Of a stretch of 64,000 nt of DNA, positions 10,918 through 21,707 are shown piece after piece. Both the position numbers and the translations under genes were made by a program. Location of the stretch: contig NZ_CAJHCR010000001.1 of the NCBI RefSeq assembly GCF_904848585.1, positions 868,001 to 932,000 of the forward strand. Reading direction: 5' to 3'. The notes below the pieces were generated by a model. That model made no database searches, was not told the DNA's origin, and worked only from the letters and a program-made list of their open reading frames with translations. Source of the DNA: Paraburkholderia kirstenboschensis. GTDB lineage: Bacteria > Pseudomonadota > Gammaproteobacteria > Burkholderiales > Burkholderiaceae. The number at the start of each line of letters is the position of its first letter. Positions within the stretch are counted from its first letter, which is position 1.

Positions 10918-12057
10918 ATGAAACGTTCCGCACTTTCCCTCCACGCAACCCGCATGGCGGCGCTGACGCTTGCCCTGGTGACGCTCGCCGGCTGTGACAC
11001 CCTGAACGACTGGTTCGCTTCCGATCGCGTGAATTACAAAGGCGCTGGCAGTGCGCCCCCGCTCGCCGTGCCCGGCGATCTGACCACCACGCCGACCGAT
11101 CAGCGCTACGTCGCTCCTCCGGCCAATCTGGCGCTGGGCGGCGCCACGAAGCGCGCGGTTACGGCTGCCGGCAATTCCACGGAAGGCCAGCCGACCGCGC
11201 AGGACCCGTATGGCATGCACATCGAGCGCGACGGCGACCGCCGCTGGCTGGTGGTCGACGGCCGCTCGCCGGAACAACTGTGGCCGCAATTGCAGGAGTT
11301 CTGGCAGGAGAACGGCTTCGCGCTGAAAACCGACGCGCCGGCAACCGGCATCATGGTGACCGACTGGGCTGAAAACCGCGCCAATATTCCAGACGACTGG
11401 TTCCGCCGTACGGTGGGCAAGGTGATCGACTTCGCTTATTCGTCAGGCACCCGCGACAGTTTCCGCACGCTCGTGTCGCGTGGTCCGTCGGAGACTACCG
11501 ATATTTCCGTCACCCACAGCGCAATGGAAGAAGTGCTGACGGGGCAGGACAAGACGTCGTCGCGTTGGGAAGAGCGTCCGCGCGATCCGGCGCTCGAAGC
11601 GCTGTTTCTGACGAAACTGATGCAGAAATTCGGCCTGACCGAAACGCAGTCGAAGCAGCTGCTGACGGAGGCGCGCCCCGCTACCGCACCGGCTACGCTC
11701 GACAAGAGCGCAGGCACGTCCACGCTGGATCTTCAGGAATCGTTCGACCGTGCATGGCTGCGCGTCGGCCTCGCGCTCGACCGCACGAATTTCACCGTCG
11801 ACAACCGCGATCGCGCGAAGGGCATCTACTACGTGCGCTACGCCGATTCAATGCAGGAACTGAAGAAAGAAGGGCTTCTCGGCAAGCTGTTCTACAGCGG
11901 CAATTCTTCGAAAAAGCCGGGACAGGAGTTTCTCGTCAACGTGCGCCCGAAGGGTGACACGGTGACGCAAGTGGCGGTGCTCGACGCGAACGGGCAGATC
12001 GACAATTCATCCGACGCGCAGCGCATCGTGACGCTCCTGCACGCGCAACTGAACTAA
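10918..12057 (+). CDS. bamC: Outer-membrane assembly lipoprotein BamC
   Basis: This is a lipoprotein subunit of the BAM complex that inserts beta-barrel proteins into the outer membrane. The signal peptide ends in a lipobox LAGC with Cys26. An unstructured segment follows, then two helix-grip domains (about residues 100-215 and 265-379) typical of NlpB/DUF3568-type BamC. The dapA-bamC order is the classical arrangement. bamB occurs elsewhere in this window. Confidence 0.92.
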   Translation: MKRSALSLHATRMAALTLALVTLAGCDTLNDWFASDRVNYKGAGSAPPLAVPGDLTTTPTDQRYVAPPANLALGGATKRAVTAAGNSTEGQPTAQDPYGMHIERDGDRRWLVVDGRSPEQLWPQLQEFWQENGFALKTDAPATGIMVTDWAENRANIPDDWFRRTVGKVIDFAYSSGTRDSFRTLVSRGPSETTDISVTHSAMEEVLTGQDKTSSRWEERPRDPALEALFLTKLMQKFGLTETQSKQLLTEARPATAPATLDKSAGTSTLDLQESFDRAWLRVGLALDRTNFTVDNRDRAKGIYYVRYADSMQELKKEGLLGKLFYSGNSSKKPGQEFLVNVRPKGDTVTQVAVLDANGQIDNSSDAQRIVTLLHAQLN

Positions 12058-12063
12058 CGGGCT

Positions 12064-12837
12064 GTGCGATTCGCAAGTCTTGGCAGCGGCAGTGAAGGCA
12101 ACGCGTTGCTGGTGGAAGCGCAAAGCGGCGCGACCACCACGCGCGTGCTGCTCGACTGCGGCTTTTCCGCCAAGGAAGTCGAGCGGCGCCTGACGCGGCT
12201 CGGCTCTAGCGCCGAAGATCTCGACGCTATCCTGATCACTCACGAACACAGCGACCACATCGGCAGCGCGCTGACGCTGGCGCGCAAGTGGTCGATTCCG
12301 CTGTATATGAGCTGGGGCACCGCCCGCGCGGTGGGTGCCGACGAGGCCAATGTTGACCTGCAAGTGCTGTGGGGCGATGAGGCTGTGGCGATCGGCGACC
12401 TGAGCGTTCTTCCGTACACGGTTCCTCACGACGCCCGCGAGCCGTTGCAATACGTGTTCTCAAATGGCGCGAGCCGCCTTGGCGTGCTGACGGATGTGGG
12501 CACGTCCACCCCGCATATCAGTTCGGTCTTGAGTGGTTGCGACGCGCTGGTGCTCGAATGCAATCACGACGTGCGAATGCTAGCCGGCAGCCGCTACCCG
12601 CAGTCGCTGAAGGCGCGCATCGGCGGCAATCACGGGCATTTGAACAACGACGCCGCGGCCGAAATTCTGGCCTCGCTCGATCGCTCCCGTCTGCGCCACC
12701 TGGTGGCCGCACACCTGAGTCAGCAGAATAATCTGCCGGAACTGGCGCAGGCTGCCATGGCAAGCGTGTTGGGCGCGGCGCCGACTGAAGTCGTAGTGGC
12801 TTCGCAGGCCGAAGGGTTTGAGTGGCTGGATCTGTGA
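12064..12837 (+). CDS. MBL-fold metallo-hydrolase (YycJ/WalJ-like)
   Basis: This metallo-beta-lactamase-fold hydrolase of 257 residues starts with GTG 6 bp after the bamC stop. The metal-binding HxHxDH motif is clear (ITHEHSDHIG), and later ligand positions fall in VPHDAREP, LTDVGTSTP and ECNHDVRML. The family includes putative nucleases and phosphodiesterases; no substrate is implied here. It is probably cotranscribed with bamC and ends before a strong terminator. Confidence 0.9.
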   Translation: MRFASLGSGSEGNALLVEAQSGATTTRVLLDCGFSAKEVERRLTRLGSSAEDLDAILITHEHSDHIGSALTLARKWSIPLYMSWGTARAVGADEANVDLQVLWGDEAVAIGDLSVLPYTVPHDAREPLQYVFSNGASRLGVLTDVGTSTPHISSVLSGCDALVLECNHDVRMLAGSRYPQSLKARIGGNHGHLNNDAAAEILASLDRSRLRHLVAAHLSQQNNLPELAQAAMASVLGAAPTEVVVASQAEGFEWLDL

Positions 12838-12860
12838 GCGTTGTCGTATTACCCAATGAG

Positions 12861-12895
12861 AAAAGCCCATAACGAGCGATCGTTATGGGCTTTTT
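12861..12895. terminator. Bidirectional intrinsic terminator
   Basis: An 11-bp perfect stem (12865-12875 with 12880-12890) has a GCGA tetraloop, four A before it and five T after. It ends the bamC-hydrolase unit on the plus strand and the Bax-inhibitor gene on the minus strand. Confidence 0.93.
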
Positions 12896-12954
12896 CTACG
12901 ACGCGGCGGCGGGTGGGACTGAGCGCCGCCGCGCCTGGGTTCGACGCGTAGAAC

Positions 12955-13653
12955 TTAGTTGCGGTTGCCGCCGAAGATGCCGAGCAGCGCAAGCAGGTTC
13001 ACGAACACGTTGTAAAGGTCGAGATAGATCGCGAGCGCTGCCGTGATGTAGTTCGTCTCGCCGCCATTCACGACGCGTTGGACGTCGAAGAGCATATACG
13101 CCGAGAAAATCACGATGGCCATGACGGAAACCGTGAGCATCAGCGCCGGCAGGTGCAGGAACACGTTGGCGACGGACGCCAGCAGCAGCACGATCACACC
13201 CATGAAGAGCCACTTGCCGAGACCGGAGAAGTCGCGCTTGCTGACGGTGGCAATGGTTGCCATGGAGGCGAAAATCACACCGGTGCCACCAAAGGCGAGC
13301 ATGATCAGCGACGGGCCGTTGGAGAATCCCAGCACGAAGCCAAGAATGCGCGACAGCATCAAGCCCATGAAGAACGTGAAACCGAGCAGCACGAACACGC
13401 CGGCGGCGCTCTCTTTCGTTTTCTCAATCGCGAACATGAAGCCGAAGGCGATCGCGAAGAACGCCAGCATGCTCATGGCGGGACTTGTAGCGGCGAACAG
13501 CGAGAACCCGGTGGCGAGGCCCACCCACGCGCCGAGCACTGTCGGAATCATGGACAGCGCGAGCAGCCAGTAGGTGTTTCGTAGCACGCGGTTACGCGTT
13601 TCCACCGTGCTGACCGCGCCAGTGCGGCCAAAGCTATACGGATGATCGTTCAT
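12955..13653 (-). CDS. Bax inhibitor-1/YccA family membrane protein
   Basis: The 232-residue polytopic inner-membrane protein has seven predicted hydrophobic helices after a hydrophilic N-terminus (residues 1-24). The family features RNTYWLLALSM near the first helix and the late IYLDLYNVFVNLL segment are visible. Homologues (YccA, YbhL) modulate FtsH or act as ion-leak channels. It is transcribed alone, convergent with the metallo-hydrolase. Confidence 0.93.
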   Translation of the reverse strand: MNDHPYSFGRTGAVSTVETRNRVLRNTYWLLALSMIPTVLGAWVGLATGFSLFAATSPAMSMLAFFAIAFGFMFAIEKTKESAAGVFVLLGFTFFMGLMLSRILGFVLGFSNGPSLIMLAFGGTGVIFASMATIATVSKRDFSGLGKWLFMGVIVLLLASVANVFLHLPALMLTVSVMAIVIFSAYMLFDVQRVVNGGETNYITAALAIYLDLYNVFVNLLALLGIFGGNRN

Positions 13654-13972
13654 GGTCTCTCCTTACGTCAGAAGCGTGTTGCGTAGTGGTATCAGCGGTT
13701 TATCCAGCGCTCTTGCAGCGGCCGTGCCGGAGGCTTTTCGCCCCCGTCACGAAGTACTCGTTCCTAAGATCGGTGCGGTGGCGAGGAGTTTCAATGCCAT
13801 CACCAACTTCAAGTGCATTAAAAAGTGCCCACGAGGACTACGCTACCAGTATTCAGAAACTCCTGCTTGGAGTCTTTCAATGCTGTAAGGGTTCAATCGC
13901 AATCATACACGGGAACATGCTACAATAGCGGATTCATTTGAATCTGTAACCTCTTAATTTTTTGGAGTTTTT
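13654..13972. other. Divergent intergenic region between BI-1 and ndk
   Basis: This 319-bp gap holds no credible gene. A -10-like TACAAT lies at 13921-13926, about 20 bp before a purine-rich TTTGGAG ribosome-binding site for ndk. No matching -35 is evident. The leftward promoter for the Bax-inhibitor gene should also be here. Confidence 0.5.
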
Positions 13973-14398
13973 ATGGCGATCGAACGCACCCTGTCGATTA
14001 TCAAGCCGGACGCAGTGGCCAAGAACGTGATCGGCCAGATCTACAGCCGTTTCGAAAACGCTGGCCTGAAGATCGTGGCTTCGCGCATGGTTCATCTGTC
14101 GCGCGCCGACGCTGAGAAGTTCTACGCGGTGCACGCGGCACGTCCGTTCTTCAAGGACCTGGTCGAGTTCATGATTTCGGGCCCGGTGGTCGTACAGGTG
14201 CTGGAAGGCGAAAACGCCGTCCTGAAGCACCGTGACCTGATGGGTGCAACGGACCCGAAGAAGGCCGAAAAGGGCACGATCCGCGCCGACTTCGCCGACA
14301 GCATCGACGCAAACGCGGTGCACGGTTCGGACGCCGCTGAAACGGCTGCAGTTGAAATCGCATTTTTCTTCCCGCAAGTGAACGTCTACTCGCGCTAA
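13973..14398 (+). CDS. ndk: Nucleoside diphosphate kinase
   Basis: This enzyme transfers the gamma-phosphate between nucleoside triphosphates and diphosphates through a phosphohistidine. Length (141) and all motifs are canonical: [12 protein letters not shown] at the start and the active-site His117 in [15 protein letters not shown] strong TTTGGAG ribosome-binding site precedes the ATG. The gene opens the ndk-rlmN-rodZ-ispG-hisS run. Confidence 0.98.
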   Translation: MAIERTLSIIKPDAVAKNVIGQIYSRFENAGLKIVASRMVHLSRADAEKFYAVHAARPFFKDLVEFMISGPVVVQVLEGENAVLKHRDLMGATDPKKAEKGTIRADFADSIDANAVHGSDAAETAAVEIAFFFPQVNVYSR

Positions 14399-14543
14399 TG
14401 CTTGATTGCCCCGGCGGTTGTGCAGCCGGTTTCGTCTAGTCACACGAATCGCTGGGCAAAGTAGTAAGGTAAAAGCAGCAGGGATGGGCGCGAACGGCTT
14501 TGCGTTCATGCAGCTTGTTGCATGAACGCAGTCTCGCACTGAA

Positions 14544-15710
14544 ATGGCAGGATTCGATATGACGAGCAGTTCCACCGTCAACCTTCTCGACCTCGACGCC
14601 CAAGGGCTCGTCGCCTATTGCGACAGCCTGGGCGAGAAGCCGTTTCGCGCCAAGCAATTGCAGCGCTGGATCCACCAGTACAACGCTGCAGACTTCGACG
14701 GCATGACCGATCTCGCGAAGTCCTTGCGCGAAAAGCTGAAAGGCCGCGCTACGATTTCGATGCCGGGCATCGTCAGCGACCATATTTCGACCGACGGCAC
14801 ACGTAAGTGGCTGATCGACGTCGGCAACAGCAACGCAGTCGAAACCGTTTTCATCCCGGAAGAAACGCGCGGCACGCTCTGTGTGTCGTCGCAAGCGGGG
14901 TGCGCGGTGAACTGCCGCTTCTGTTCGACCGGCAAGCAGGGTTTCTCCCGCAATCTCACGACCGGCGAGATCATCGGCCAGCTGCGCATGGCCGAGTTCG
15001 CGCTGCGGGCGTCGCGTGGTGTGGACGGCGGTCGCGCCACGGGCGGCGACGGCAAAGGCGAGCGCGTCGTCACGAACGTCGTGATGATGGGTATGGGCGA
15101 GCCGCTCCTGAACTACGACGCGGTCGTGCCCGCCATGCGCCTGATGCTCGACGACAACGCGTACGGCTTGTCGCGCCGGCGCGTCACGCTGTCGACCTCG
15201 GGCGTCGTGCCCATGATGGACCGGCTTGGCGCCGATCTGCCCGTTGCGCTGGCTGTTTCGTTGCATGCGCCGAGCGATCCGCTGCGAGACATGCTGGTGC
15301 CGCTGAACAAAAAATACCCGCTGCGCGAATTGATGGCGGCTTGCCAGCGCTATCTGAAAGTCGCGCCGCGCGATTTCATCACCTTCGAATATTGCATGCT
15401 CGACGGCGTGAACGACAGCGAAGCGCAAGCGCGCGAACTGCTGGCGCTCACGCGTGACGTCCCATGCAAGTTCAATCTGATTCCGTTCAATCCGTTCCCC
15501 GAGTCGGGCCTCGTGCGCTCGAAGCAGGAACAGATCAAGCGGTTTGCACAAGTGTTGATGGACGCGGGCGTCGTCACCACGGTGCGTAAAACACGCGGCG
15601 ATGATATCGACGCTGCCTGCGGTCAGTTGGCCGGTGCGGTGAAAGACCGCACGCGGCTCGCTGAGCGCACCGGGAAGGCAGCGAAGATCATCGAAGTTCG
15701 CGCCGTGTAG
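14544..15710 (+). CDS. rlmN: Dual-specificity 23S rRNA/tRNA adenine C2-methyltransferase RlmN
   Basis: This radical-SAM enzyme methylates A2503 of 23S rRNA and A37 of certain tRNAs. The CxxxCxxC cluster motif uses Cys120, Cys124 and Cys127, and the resolving cysteine is Cys359 in [19 protein letters not shown] and the SAM-binding region are intact. A second in-frame ATG five codons on (14559) is an alternative start. There is an insertion of Gly/Arg-rich residues around 160-175. Confidence 0.96.
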   Translation: MAGFDMTSSSTVNLLDLDAQGLVAYCDSLGEKPFRAKQLQRWIHQYNAADFDGMTDLAKSLREKLKGRATISMPGIVSDHISTDGTRKWLIDVGNSNAVETVFIPEETRGTLCVSSQAGCAVNCRFCSTGKQGFSRNLTTGEIIGQLRMAEFALRASRGVDGGRATGGDGKGERVVTNVVMMGMGEPLLNYDAVVPAMRLMLDDNAYGLSRRRVTLSTSGVVPMMDRLGADLPVALAVSLHAPSDPLRDMLVPLNKKYPLRELMAACQRYLKVAPRDFITFEYCMLDGVNDSEAQARELLALTRDVPCKFNLIPFNPFPESGLVRSKQEQIKRFAQVLMDAGVVTTVRKTRGDDIDAACGQLAGAVKDRTRLAERTGKAAKIIEVRAV

Positions 15711-15927
15711 GCCGGAAGGGCGGCACCTGCGGGTATTAGGGCGCGAGGCGCCCGTCAATGCTCAAAAGCGCCTGGTACGCCGGCAATTGAAAAGAAAGTT
15801 TGCAGAATCGATCGGAAGCGGCACATGAGGCCGCGCATTTTGTTATAAACGGTCTGCGATTCGGACATGAAGTTTGGACCGGTCCGGTCGCACGAGTGAA
15901 AAAAGAATCGACGCGAAAGGATTTGGG

Positions 15928-17013
15928 ATGAGTGAGCCGCAGCACCCGCAGCCGCAGGACACAGACACGAACGAAGGCCACCCGGCATCTGCCACGCGGG
16001 CGGCGGTGCAGCCTGTCGTACAGCCTGTTGCGCAGCCGGGCCTGGACTCGCTTGCGGCGGTTGGCGCGCGCTTGACGCAACTGCGCGAATCGAAGGGCTG
16101 GTCGATCGAAGACGTGTCGGCCCGGCTGAAAGTGGCACCCGCCAAGCTGCGCGCGCTCGAATCGGGCGACATCAGCCACCTGCCGGACACCACTTTCGCC
16201 CTCGGCGTGGTGCGCAGCTACGCGAAGATGCTCGGCGCCGATCCTGCTCCGTTCACGCAGGCGTTGCGCCGCGAGAAGGGTGTGGCTGCGCCGGATCTGT
16301 CGATGCCCGCATCCTCGGGCAAGGACTTGCCGCGCGGCCGCGTGTCTCTGTCGCTTGGCGGCGGCGCGCAAAAAAGCCGCTCGTGGTTGTGGGGCGTGGC
16401 GGCGGTGATCGTCGCGGTAATTTCGCTCGCCATGTGGCACACCAATGGGGGCGATTCGACGGCATGGCTCGCGCGCCTGAAGGCGAGCGCGAATGGCGGG
16501 GCCGGCGGCGCCACAGGTGCGTCGGGCGCTGTCGCGCAAGGTCCGGCAACTGGTTCGGAGGCAACTGCGCAAGAGGCTGCGTCCGAGTCCGAGGCGCAAG
16601 CTGGCGTTCGGAATGCAGCGTCGGCTACGCCGATGCCCGTGCCGCTTGCGGCCGATACTGCGCCGGCTTCCGCGCCGCCCGTCACGGCGGCGCCTGCCGC
16701 GAACGCTCCGGCGGTCGCCGGTGAATCAACGAAGGCAGCGGCGACAGCATCGGCGCCGGTCGCGGGGTCGGCAATCATTGCGCTGCGCGTGACCAAGGAC
16801 AGCTGGTTCAGTGTGCGCGGCAAGGACGGTAAGGAAGTATTCTCCGGCCTCGTGCATGCGGGCGATACGAAGGAAGTGACGGGCGAGGCGCCTTTCAAGG
16901 TCACGGTTGGCAACAAGGCCGGTCTTGAGTCGTTGACGCTAGACGGCCAGCCGGTTGATCCGTCGAAATATGCGGCGGCGAAAGGCAATGTGGCGCGCTT
17001 TGCGCTGCCTTGA
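15928..17013 (+). CDS. RodZ-like helix-turn-helix membrane protein
   Basis: The protein has a Cro/CI-type HTH (about residues 35-95; LTQLRESKGWSIEDVSARLKV), a single transmembrane helix near residue 155, a long Ala/Pro/Ser-rich periplasmic linker, and a C-terminal DUF4115 beta domain (IALRVTKDSWFSVRGKDGKE). This is the RodZ architecture, in which the HTH contacts MreB and the protein supports rod shape. ATG 15928 is chosen because GGATTTGGG precedes it. The position before ispG is conserved in Proteobacteria. Confidence 0.9.
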   Translation: MSEPQHPQPQDTDTNEGHPASATRAAVQPVVQPVAQPGLDSLAAVGARLTQLRESKGWSIEDVSARLKVAPAKLRALESGDISHLPDTTFALGVVRSYAKMLGADPAPFTQALRREKGVAAPDLSMPASSGKDLPRGRVSLSLGGGAQKSRSWLWGVAAVIVAVISLAMWHTNGGDSTAWLARLKASANGGAGGATGASGAVAQGPATGSEATAQEAASESEAQAGVRNAASATPMPVPLAADTAPASAPPVTAAPAANAPAVAGESTKAAATASAPVAGSAIIALRVTKDSWFSVRGKDGKEVFSGLVHAGDTKEVTGEAPFKVTVGNKAGLESLTLDGQPVDPSKYAAAKGNVARFALP

Positions 17014-17025
17014 TACAGACGGTGT

Positions 17026-17057
17026 GCGCCGCGGCCAACCGGACCGCGGCGCTTTTT
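17026..17057 (+). terminator. Intrinsic terminator between rodZ-like gene and ispG
   Basis: A 9-bp GC-only stem (17026-17034 with 17044-17052) and a 9-nt loop are followed by five T. It could partially uncouple ispG from the upstream gene, which in many relatives is cotranscribed. Confidence 0.85.
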
Positions 17058-17099
17058 CAATTGAGGCGTCACGTTTTTTGTGTGGCGCGTGTGGCGTAA

Positions 17100-18416
17100 A
17101 TGGGTTTTTCGATGCAATCCGAAGCTCAATCCCAATCCAGTAGCAAGATCGTGTCTAACGAGCCGGTGTTCGGCGGCCAGGCTGCGCGGCGCAAGTCGCA
17201 TGCGGTCGACGTCCGCTGGGGCGGCCAGCTCGTCACCATCGGGGGCGATGCGCCCGTGCGCGTCCAGTCGATGACGAACACGGACACCGCCGACGCGATT
17301 GGCACGGCCATCCAGATCAAGGAACTGGCGCAAGCCGGCTCGGAACTGGTGCGTATCACGGTCAACACGCCGGAGGCGGCCGCGGCCGTGCCGGCGGTGC
17401 GCGAGCAGCTCGACCGCATGGGCGTGTCGGTGCCGCTCGTCGGCGATTTTCACTACAACGGCCACTTGCTGCTGCGCGACTACCCCGCATGCGCGGAGGC
17501 GTTGTCGAAGTACCGGATCAATCCCGGCAACGTTGGGCACGGCGCGAAACGCGACACCCAGTTCGCGCAGATGATCGAAGCGGCGGTGAAGTACGACAAG
17601 CCGGTGCGTATCGGCGTCAACTGGGGCAGTCTGGACCAGGACCTGCTCGCGAAAATGATGGACGAAAACGCTGCGCGCGCGACGCCGTGGGAAGCGCAAA
17701 GCGTCATGTACGAAGCGCTGATCCAGTCTGCGATCGGCTCTGCCGAGCGCGCGGTTGAACTCGGTCTTGCGCGCAATCAGATCATTCTGTCGTGCAAGGT
17801 GAGCGGCGTGCAGGACCTGATCGCGGTGTACCGCGAACTCGCGCGCCGTTGCGATTTCGCGCTGCACCTCGGCTTGACGGAAGCGGGCATGGGCTCGAAG
17901 GGCATCGTCGCGTCCACGGCGGCGCTGTCGGTGCTGTTGCAGCAGGGCATCGGCGACACGATCCGTATTTCGCTCACGCCGGAGCCGGGTGGGTCGCGTA
18001 CCGGCGAGGTCATCGTCGGGCAGGAAATTCTGCAGACCATGGGCCTGCGCTCATTCACGCCGATGGTGATCGCATGCCCCGGCTGTGGCCGCACCACGAG
18101 TACGCTGTTCCAGGAACTCGCCTCGCAAATCCAGACGTATCTGCGCACGCAGATGCCGGTGTGGCGTGATCAGTATCCTGGCGTCGAGAAGATGCACGTC
18201 GCGGTGATGGGCTGCATCGTCAATGGTCCGGGCGAGTCGAAGCAGGCGAACATCGGTATCAGCCTGCCTGGTTCGGGCGAGAATCCGGCGGCACCGGTGT
18301 TCATCGACGGCGAGAAGGTGAAGACGCTGCGTGGCGAGAACATCGCGCAAGAATTCCAGCAAATCGTGAGTGACTACGTCGAGCGCCGCTACGGCCGCGC
18401 CGAGGCGCTCAACTAA
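17100..18416 (+). CDS. ispG: 4-hydroxy-3-methylbut-2-enyl diphosphate synthase
   Basis: This is the penultimate enzyme of the MEP isoprenoid pathway, a 4Fe-4S reductase acting on MEcPP. Motifs include [11 protein letters not shown], the VNWGSLDQ substrate region, and the cluster ligands in [10 protein letters not shown] and [10 protein letters not shown]. At 438 residues it has the long Betaproteobacterial form. A second ATG at 17112 is an alternative start. hisS follows 20 bp downstream. Confidence 0.96.
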   Translation: MGFSMQSEAQSQSSSKIVSNEPVFGGQAARRKSHAVDVRWGGQLVTIGGDAPVRVQSMTNTDTADAIGTAIQIKELAQAGSELVRITVNTPEAAAAVPAVREQLDRMGVSVPLVGDFHYNGHLLLRDYPACAEALSKYRINPGNVGHGAKRDTQFAQMIEAAVKYDKPVRIGVNWGSLDQDLLAKMMDENAARATPWEAQSVMYEALIQSAIGSAERAVELGLARNQIILSCKVSGVQDLIAVYRELARRCDFALHLGLTEAGMGSKGIVASTAALSVLLQQGIGDTIRISLTPEPGGSRTGEVIVGQEILQTMGLRSFTPMVIACPGCGRTTSTLFQELASQIQTYLRTQMPVWRDQYPGVEKMHVAVMGCIVNGPGESKQANIGISLPGSGENPAAPVFIDGEKVKTLRGENIAQEFQQIVSDYVERRYGRAEALN

Positions 18417-18436
18417 ACATCGGCTATCGAATACAG

Positions 18437-19777
18437 ATGACTGAACAGAAGAAAAAGCTCGAAAAGCTGTCCGGCGTGAAGGGAATGAACGACATCCTTC
18501 CGCAGGACGCCGGGCTGTGGGAATTTTTTGAAACCACCGTCAAGTCGATGCTGCGTTCGTACGGATACCAGAATATTCGTACGCCGATCGTCGAACACAC
18601 GCAGCTGTTCACGCGCGGTATCGGTGAGGTGACCGACATCGTCGAGAAAGAGATGTACAGCTTTACCGACGCGTTGAACGGTGAAAACCTGACCATGCGC
18701 CCGGAAAATACGGCGGCGGTGGTGCGCGCGGCGATCGAGCACAACATGTTGTACGACGGCCCGAAGCGCCTGTGGTACATCGGCCCGATGTTCCGTCACG
18801 AGCGTCCGCAGCGCGGTCGTTATCGCCAGTTCCATCAGGTCGGCGTGGAAGCGTTGGGCTTTGCCGGTCCGGACGCGGACGCTGAAATCATCATGATGTG
18901 CCAGCGCTTGTGGGACGACCTGGGCTTGACCGGCATCAAGCTCGAAATCAATTCGCTCGGTCTTGCGGAAGAACGCGCGGCGCATCGCGTCGAACTGATC
19001 GCATACCTCGAAAAGCACATGGACGTGCTCGACGAAGACGCAAAGCGCCGTCTCTACACGAACCCGCTGCGCGTGCTCGACACGAAGAATCCGGCGCTGC
19101 AGGAAGTCGCGCAGAACGCGCCAAAGCTGATCGATTTCCTCGGCGAGGAATCGCGCGCGCATTTCGAAGGTTTGCAGCGCATTCTCAAAGCGAACAACAT
19201 TCCGTTCAAGATCAATCCGCGTCTCGTGCGCGGTCTCGATTATTACAATCTGACCGTGTTCGAATGGGTGACCGACAAGCTGGGTGCGCAAGGCACGGTC
19301 GCGGCGGGCGGCCGTTACGATCCGCTGATCGAGCAGCTGGGCGGCAAGCCCACGGCGGCTTGCGGTTGGGCAATGGGCATCGAGCGAATTCTCGAGTTGC
19401 TGAAGGAAGATCAGCTCGTGCCTGAAGACGAAGGTTGCGACGTCTACGTTGTCCATCAGGGCGACGCCGCACGCGAGCAGGCCTTCATCATCGCCGAGCG
19501 GCTGCGCGACACCGGCCTCGACGTGATCCTGCATTGCAGCGCCGACGGCCAGTCGGCTAGCTTCAAATCGCAGATGAAGCGCGCCGACGCAAGCGGCGCC
19601 GCGTTCGCGGTAGTGATGGGCGAAGATGAAATCGCGAACGGTACCGTCGGGGTCAAACCGCTGCGAGATACAAGTGCCAGCGGCGGTAAAAACGAGCAAC
19701 ACAACGTGCCCGCCGAAGACTTGACCGAATTTCTAATCAATGCGATGGTTGCAACCGCCGAAGATGGCGACGACTGA
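18437..19777 (+). CDS. hisS: Histidyl-tRNA synthetase
   Basis: This is a class II aminoacyl-tRNA synthetase for histidine. It has motif 2 ([21 protein letters not shown]), the histidine-binding segment [16 protein letters not shown], motif 3 ([13 protein letters not shown]) and a C-terminal anticodon-binding domain. Length (446) is normal. It is tightly linked to ispG and to the yfgM-bamB-der genes. The window also contains the catalytically different paralogue hisZ. Confidence 0.97.
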   Translation: MTEQKKKLEKLSGVKGMNDILPQDAGLWEFFETTVKSMLRSYGYQNIRTPIVEHTQLFTRGIGEVTDIVEKEMYSFTDALNGENLTMRPENTAAVVRAAIEHNMLYDGPKRLWYIGPMFRHERPQRGRYRQFHQVGVEALGFAGPDADAEIIMMCQRLWDDLGLTGIKLEINSLGLAEERAAHRVELIAYLEKHMDVLDEDAKRRLYTNPLRVLDTKNPALQEVAQNAPKLIDFLGEESRAHFEGLQRILKANNIPFKINPRLVRGLDYYNLTVFEWVTDKLGAQGTVAAGGRYDPLIEQLGGKPTAACGWAMGIERILELLKEDQLVPEDEGCDVYVVHQGDAAREQAFIIAERLRDTGLDVILHCSADGQSASFKSQMKRADASGAAFAVVMGEDEIANGTVGVKPLRDTSASGGKNEQHNVPAEDLTEFLINAMVATAEDGDD

Positions 19778-19855
19778 TCGCGATGTCGTCGAGCCGGTTG
19801 GTGACCGATCAGGCTCGACACGCACACGTAGCAAGAAAGAGGAAATCGCCGGGCA

Positions 19856-20485
19856 ATGAGTTACCACGACGAACAAGAATCGATTGAAGGTCTGAAGACT
19901 TGGTGGGCGCAATGGGGTAACGCAACCACATGGATCGTGCTGGTGGCGCTGGTCGCGTCGGCAGGCTGGAACGGCTGGAATTTCTGGCAGCGGCGTCAGG
20001 CGGCGGAAGCCGCCGTGTTGTATGACCAGGTGCAGCAGGCCGTGGCATCGGGCGACAAGGCGAAGATCACGCGCGTCGCCGCTGACATGGAAGACAAGTT
20101 CAGCCGCACGGCCTATGCGCAAATGACCGCGCTTGGCGCCGCCAAGGCGCTCTATGCCGCAGGCGACGAAGCCGCGGCAAAAGCCCAGTTGCAATGGACC
20201 ATCGATCACGCGAAGGACGACGAGTTCAAGCAGATCGCCAAGCTGCGGCTTGCTTCGCTTCTGCTCGACGAAAAGGCTTACGACCAGGGTCTCGCACTGC
20301 TCGCCGAGCCGCAGTCCGATGCGTTCAAAGGCATCGTCGCGAACGGCCGCGGCGATCTGCTCGCCGCTCAGGGCAAGCGTGACGACGCGCGCGCGGCCTA
20401 CAAGCTCGCGCTGGAATCGCTGTCGAAGAATGACAGCTCCGCACGCCAGTTGATCCAGTTCAAGCTGGACGCGCTGGGCGGCTAA
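19856..20485 (+). CDS. YfgM/Tol-Pal-type tetratricopeptide membrane protein
   Basis: The 209-residue protein has a short cytoplasmic segment (SYHDEQESIEGLKTWW), one membrane helix (about 23-42) and periplasmic TPR-like helices. This matches YfgM (DUF2133), a SecYEG/PpiD-associated ancillary factor that may help hand over secreted proteins. It is located between hisS and bamB as in E. coli. Confidence 0.92.
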   Translation: MSYHDEQESIEGLKTWWAQWGNATTWIVLVALVASAGWNGWNFWQRRQAAEAAVLYDQVQQAVASGDKAKITRVAADMEDKFSRTAYAQMTALGAAKALYAAGDEAAAKAQLQWTIDHAKDDEFKQIAKLRLASLLLDEKAYDQGLALLAEPQSDAFKGIVANGRGDLLAAQGKRDDARAAYKLALESLSKNDSSARQLIQFKLDALGG

Positions 20486-20546
20486 GCGCCGGGTGCGGTG
20501 CACCGCGTGCAACGACCAACCGGTCTTTCTTTAACCTATTTCCTGA

Positions 20547-21707
20547 ATGCTTCGTCCACCGATGAATCTGCTGAAACGTTACGCTGTGCCCGTTGTCTGT
20601 GCGATGACCGTCCTCGCTCTCGCGGCATGCTCATCCACGAAAGACGAGCGCCGCGTGCCGACGCCGCTCACCGAGTTCAAACCCGTGCTCGACGTGCAGC
20701 AAGCCTGGAAGACGAGCGTCGGTAAGGCAGGCCGTTATCTGTTCTCGCCCGTTGCGGTCGGCGACGCCGTGTATGCGGCCGGCCAAAACGGCTCGGTTGC
20801 GAAGATCGACGCACAAACCGGCAAGGACATCTGGCGAGTCAAGCTGCACGACGACATTTCCGCGGGTGTCGGCAGCGACGGCACGCTGGCGGCTGTCGGC
20901 GGCCTGAAGGGCGACGTCTATGTGCTCGGCGCGGACGGCAAGCAATTGTGGACGGCCAAGGCACCGGGCGAAATCATTTCGCCGCCGCTCGTCGGCAACG
21001 GTCTCGTGGTCGTGCGTACTGTGGACGGACAGATCGTCGCATTCAATGCGCAAACCGGCGAGCAGAAGTGGAACTATCGCAACCGCGCGGTGCCGCTGAA
21101 CCTGCGCGTGTCCTCTGGTATGACTTTCGCGGGCGACGCGGCTGTGCTGGCCGGGTTCCCTGGCGGCGCATTTGCCGCGATCAATCTGCAGACGGGCGAG
21201 AATTACTGGCAAACGCCGGTCTCCTATCCGAAGGGCGTGACCGAAGTCGAGCGCATCAACGACGTGACCGGGCCGCCCACGCTGGTCGGTTCGGAAACCT
21301 GCGCGGTGACGTTCCAAGGGCAGATCGGCTGTTTCGATGCGAACTCCGGCCGTGCGTTGTGGGAAAAGGCGTTCTCGAGCGCGAGCGGTCTTGCGCAGGA
21401 CGACCGCGCGGTCGTCGCGGCGGACGACTGGTCGGTTGTATCCGCGTTCGACGTCACCAATGGCACGCAGCTGTGGAAGAACGACAAGCTTAAGAATCGC
21501 GAACTGGGCGTGCCGTTCATCCTCGGTCGTGCGGCTGTGCTGGGCGACTATCAGGGTTATGTGCACTTCTTGTCGCGCGACGACGGCACGCTGGTCGCAC
21601 GCATGAAGACCGACGGCAGCGCGATTTCGGCAGCGCCGGTGCTGGCCGGCGAGACGCTCGTCGTGCAAACGCGCGACGGCGACCTGTACGGTTATCGTCC
21701 GCGCTGA
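20547..21707 (+). CDS. bamB: Outer-membrane assembly lipoprotein BamB
   Basis: This is the beta-propeller lipoprotein of the BAM complex. The lipobox is LAAC with Cys28 (or Cys23 if ATG 20562 is used, which gives a cleaner signal peptide). PQQ-type WD-like repeats recur throughout (for example DAQTGKDIWRVKL, NAQTGEQKWNYR, DANSGRALWEKAF, DVTNGTQLWKND). It follows yfgM and precedes der, the conserved order. Confidence 0.94.
   Translation: MLRPPMNLLKRYAVPVVCAMTVLALAACSSTKDERRVPTPLTEFKPVLDVQQAWKTSVGKAGRYLFSPVAVGDAVYAAGQNGSVAKIDAQTGKDIWRVKLHDDISAGVGSDGTLAAVGGLKGDVYVLGADGKQLWTAKAPGEIISPPLVGNGLVVVRTVDGQIVAFNAQTGEQKWNYRNRAVPLNLRVSSGMTFAGDAAVLAGFPGGAFAAINLQTGENYWQTPVSYPKGVTEVERINDVTGPPTLVGSETCAVTFQGQIGCFDANSGRALWEKAFSSASGLAQDDRAVVAADDWSVVSAFDVTNGTQLWKNDKLKNRELGVPFILGRAAVLGDYQGYVHFLSRDDGTLVARMKTDGSAISAAPVLAGETLVVQTRDGDLYGYRPR

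Noticed and set aside
14436..15758. 440-codon open frame antisense to rlmN
   Set aside because: It lies wholly opposite a canonical radical-SAM gene and has no coding signature.
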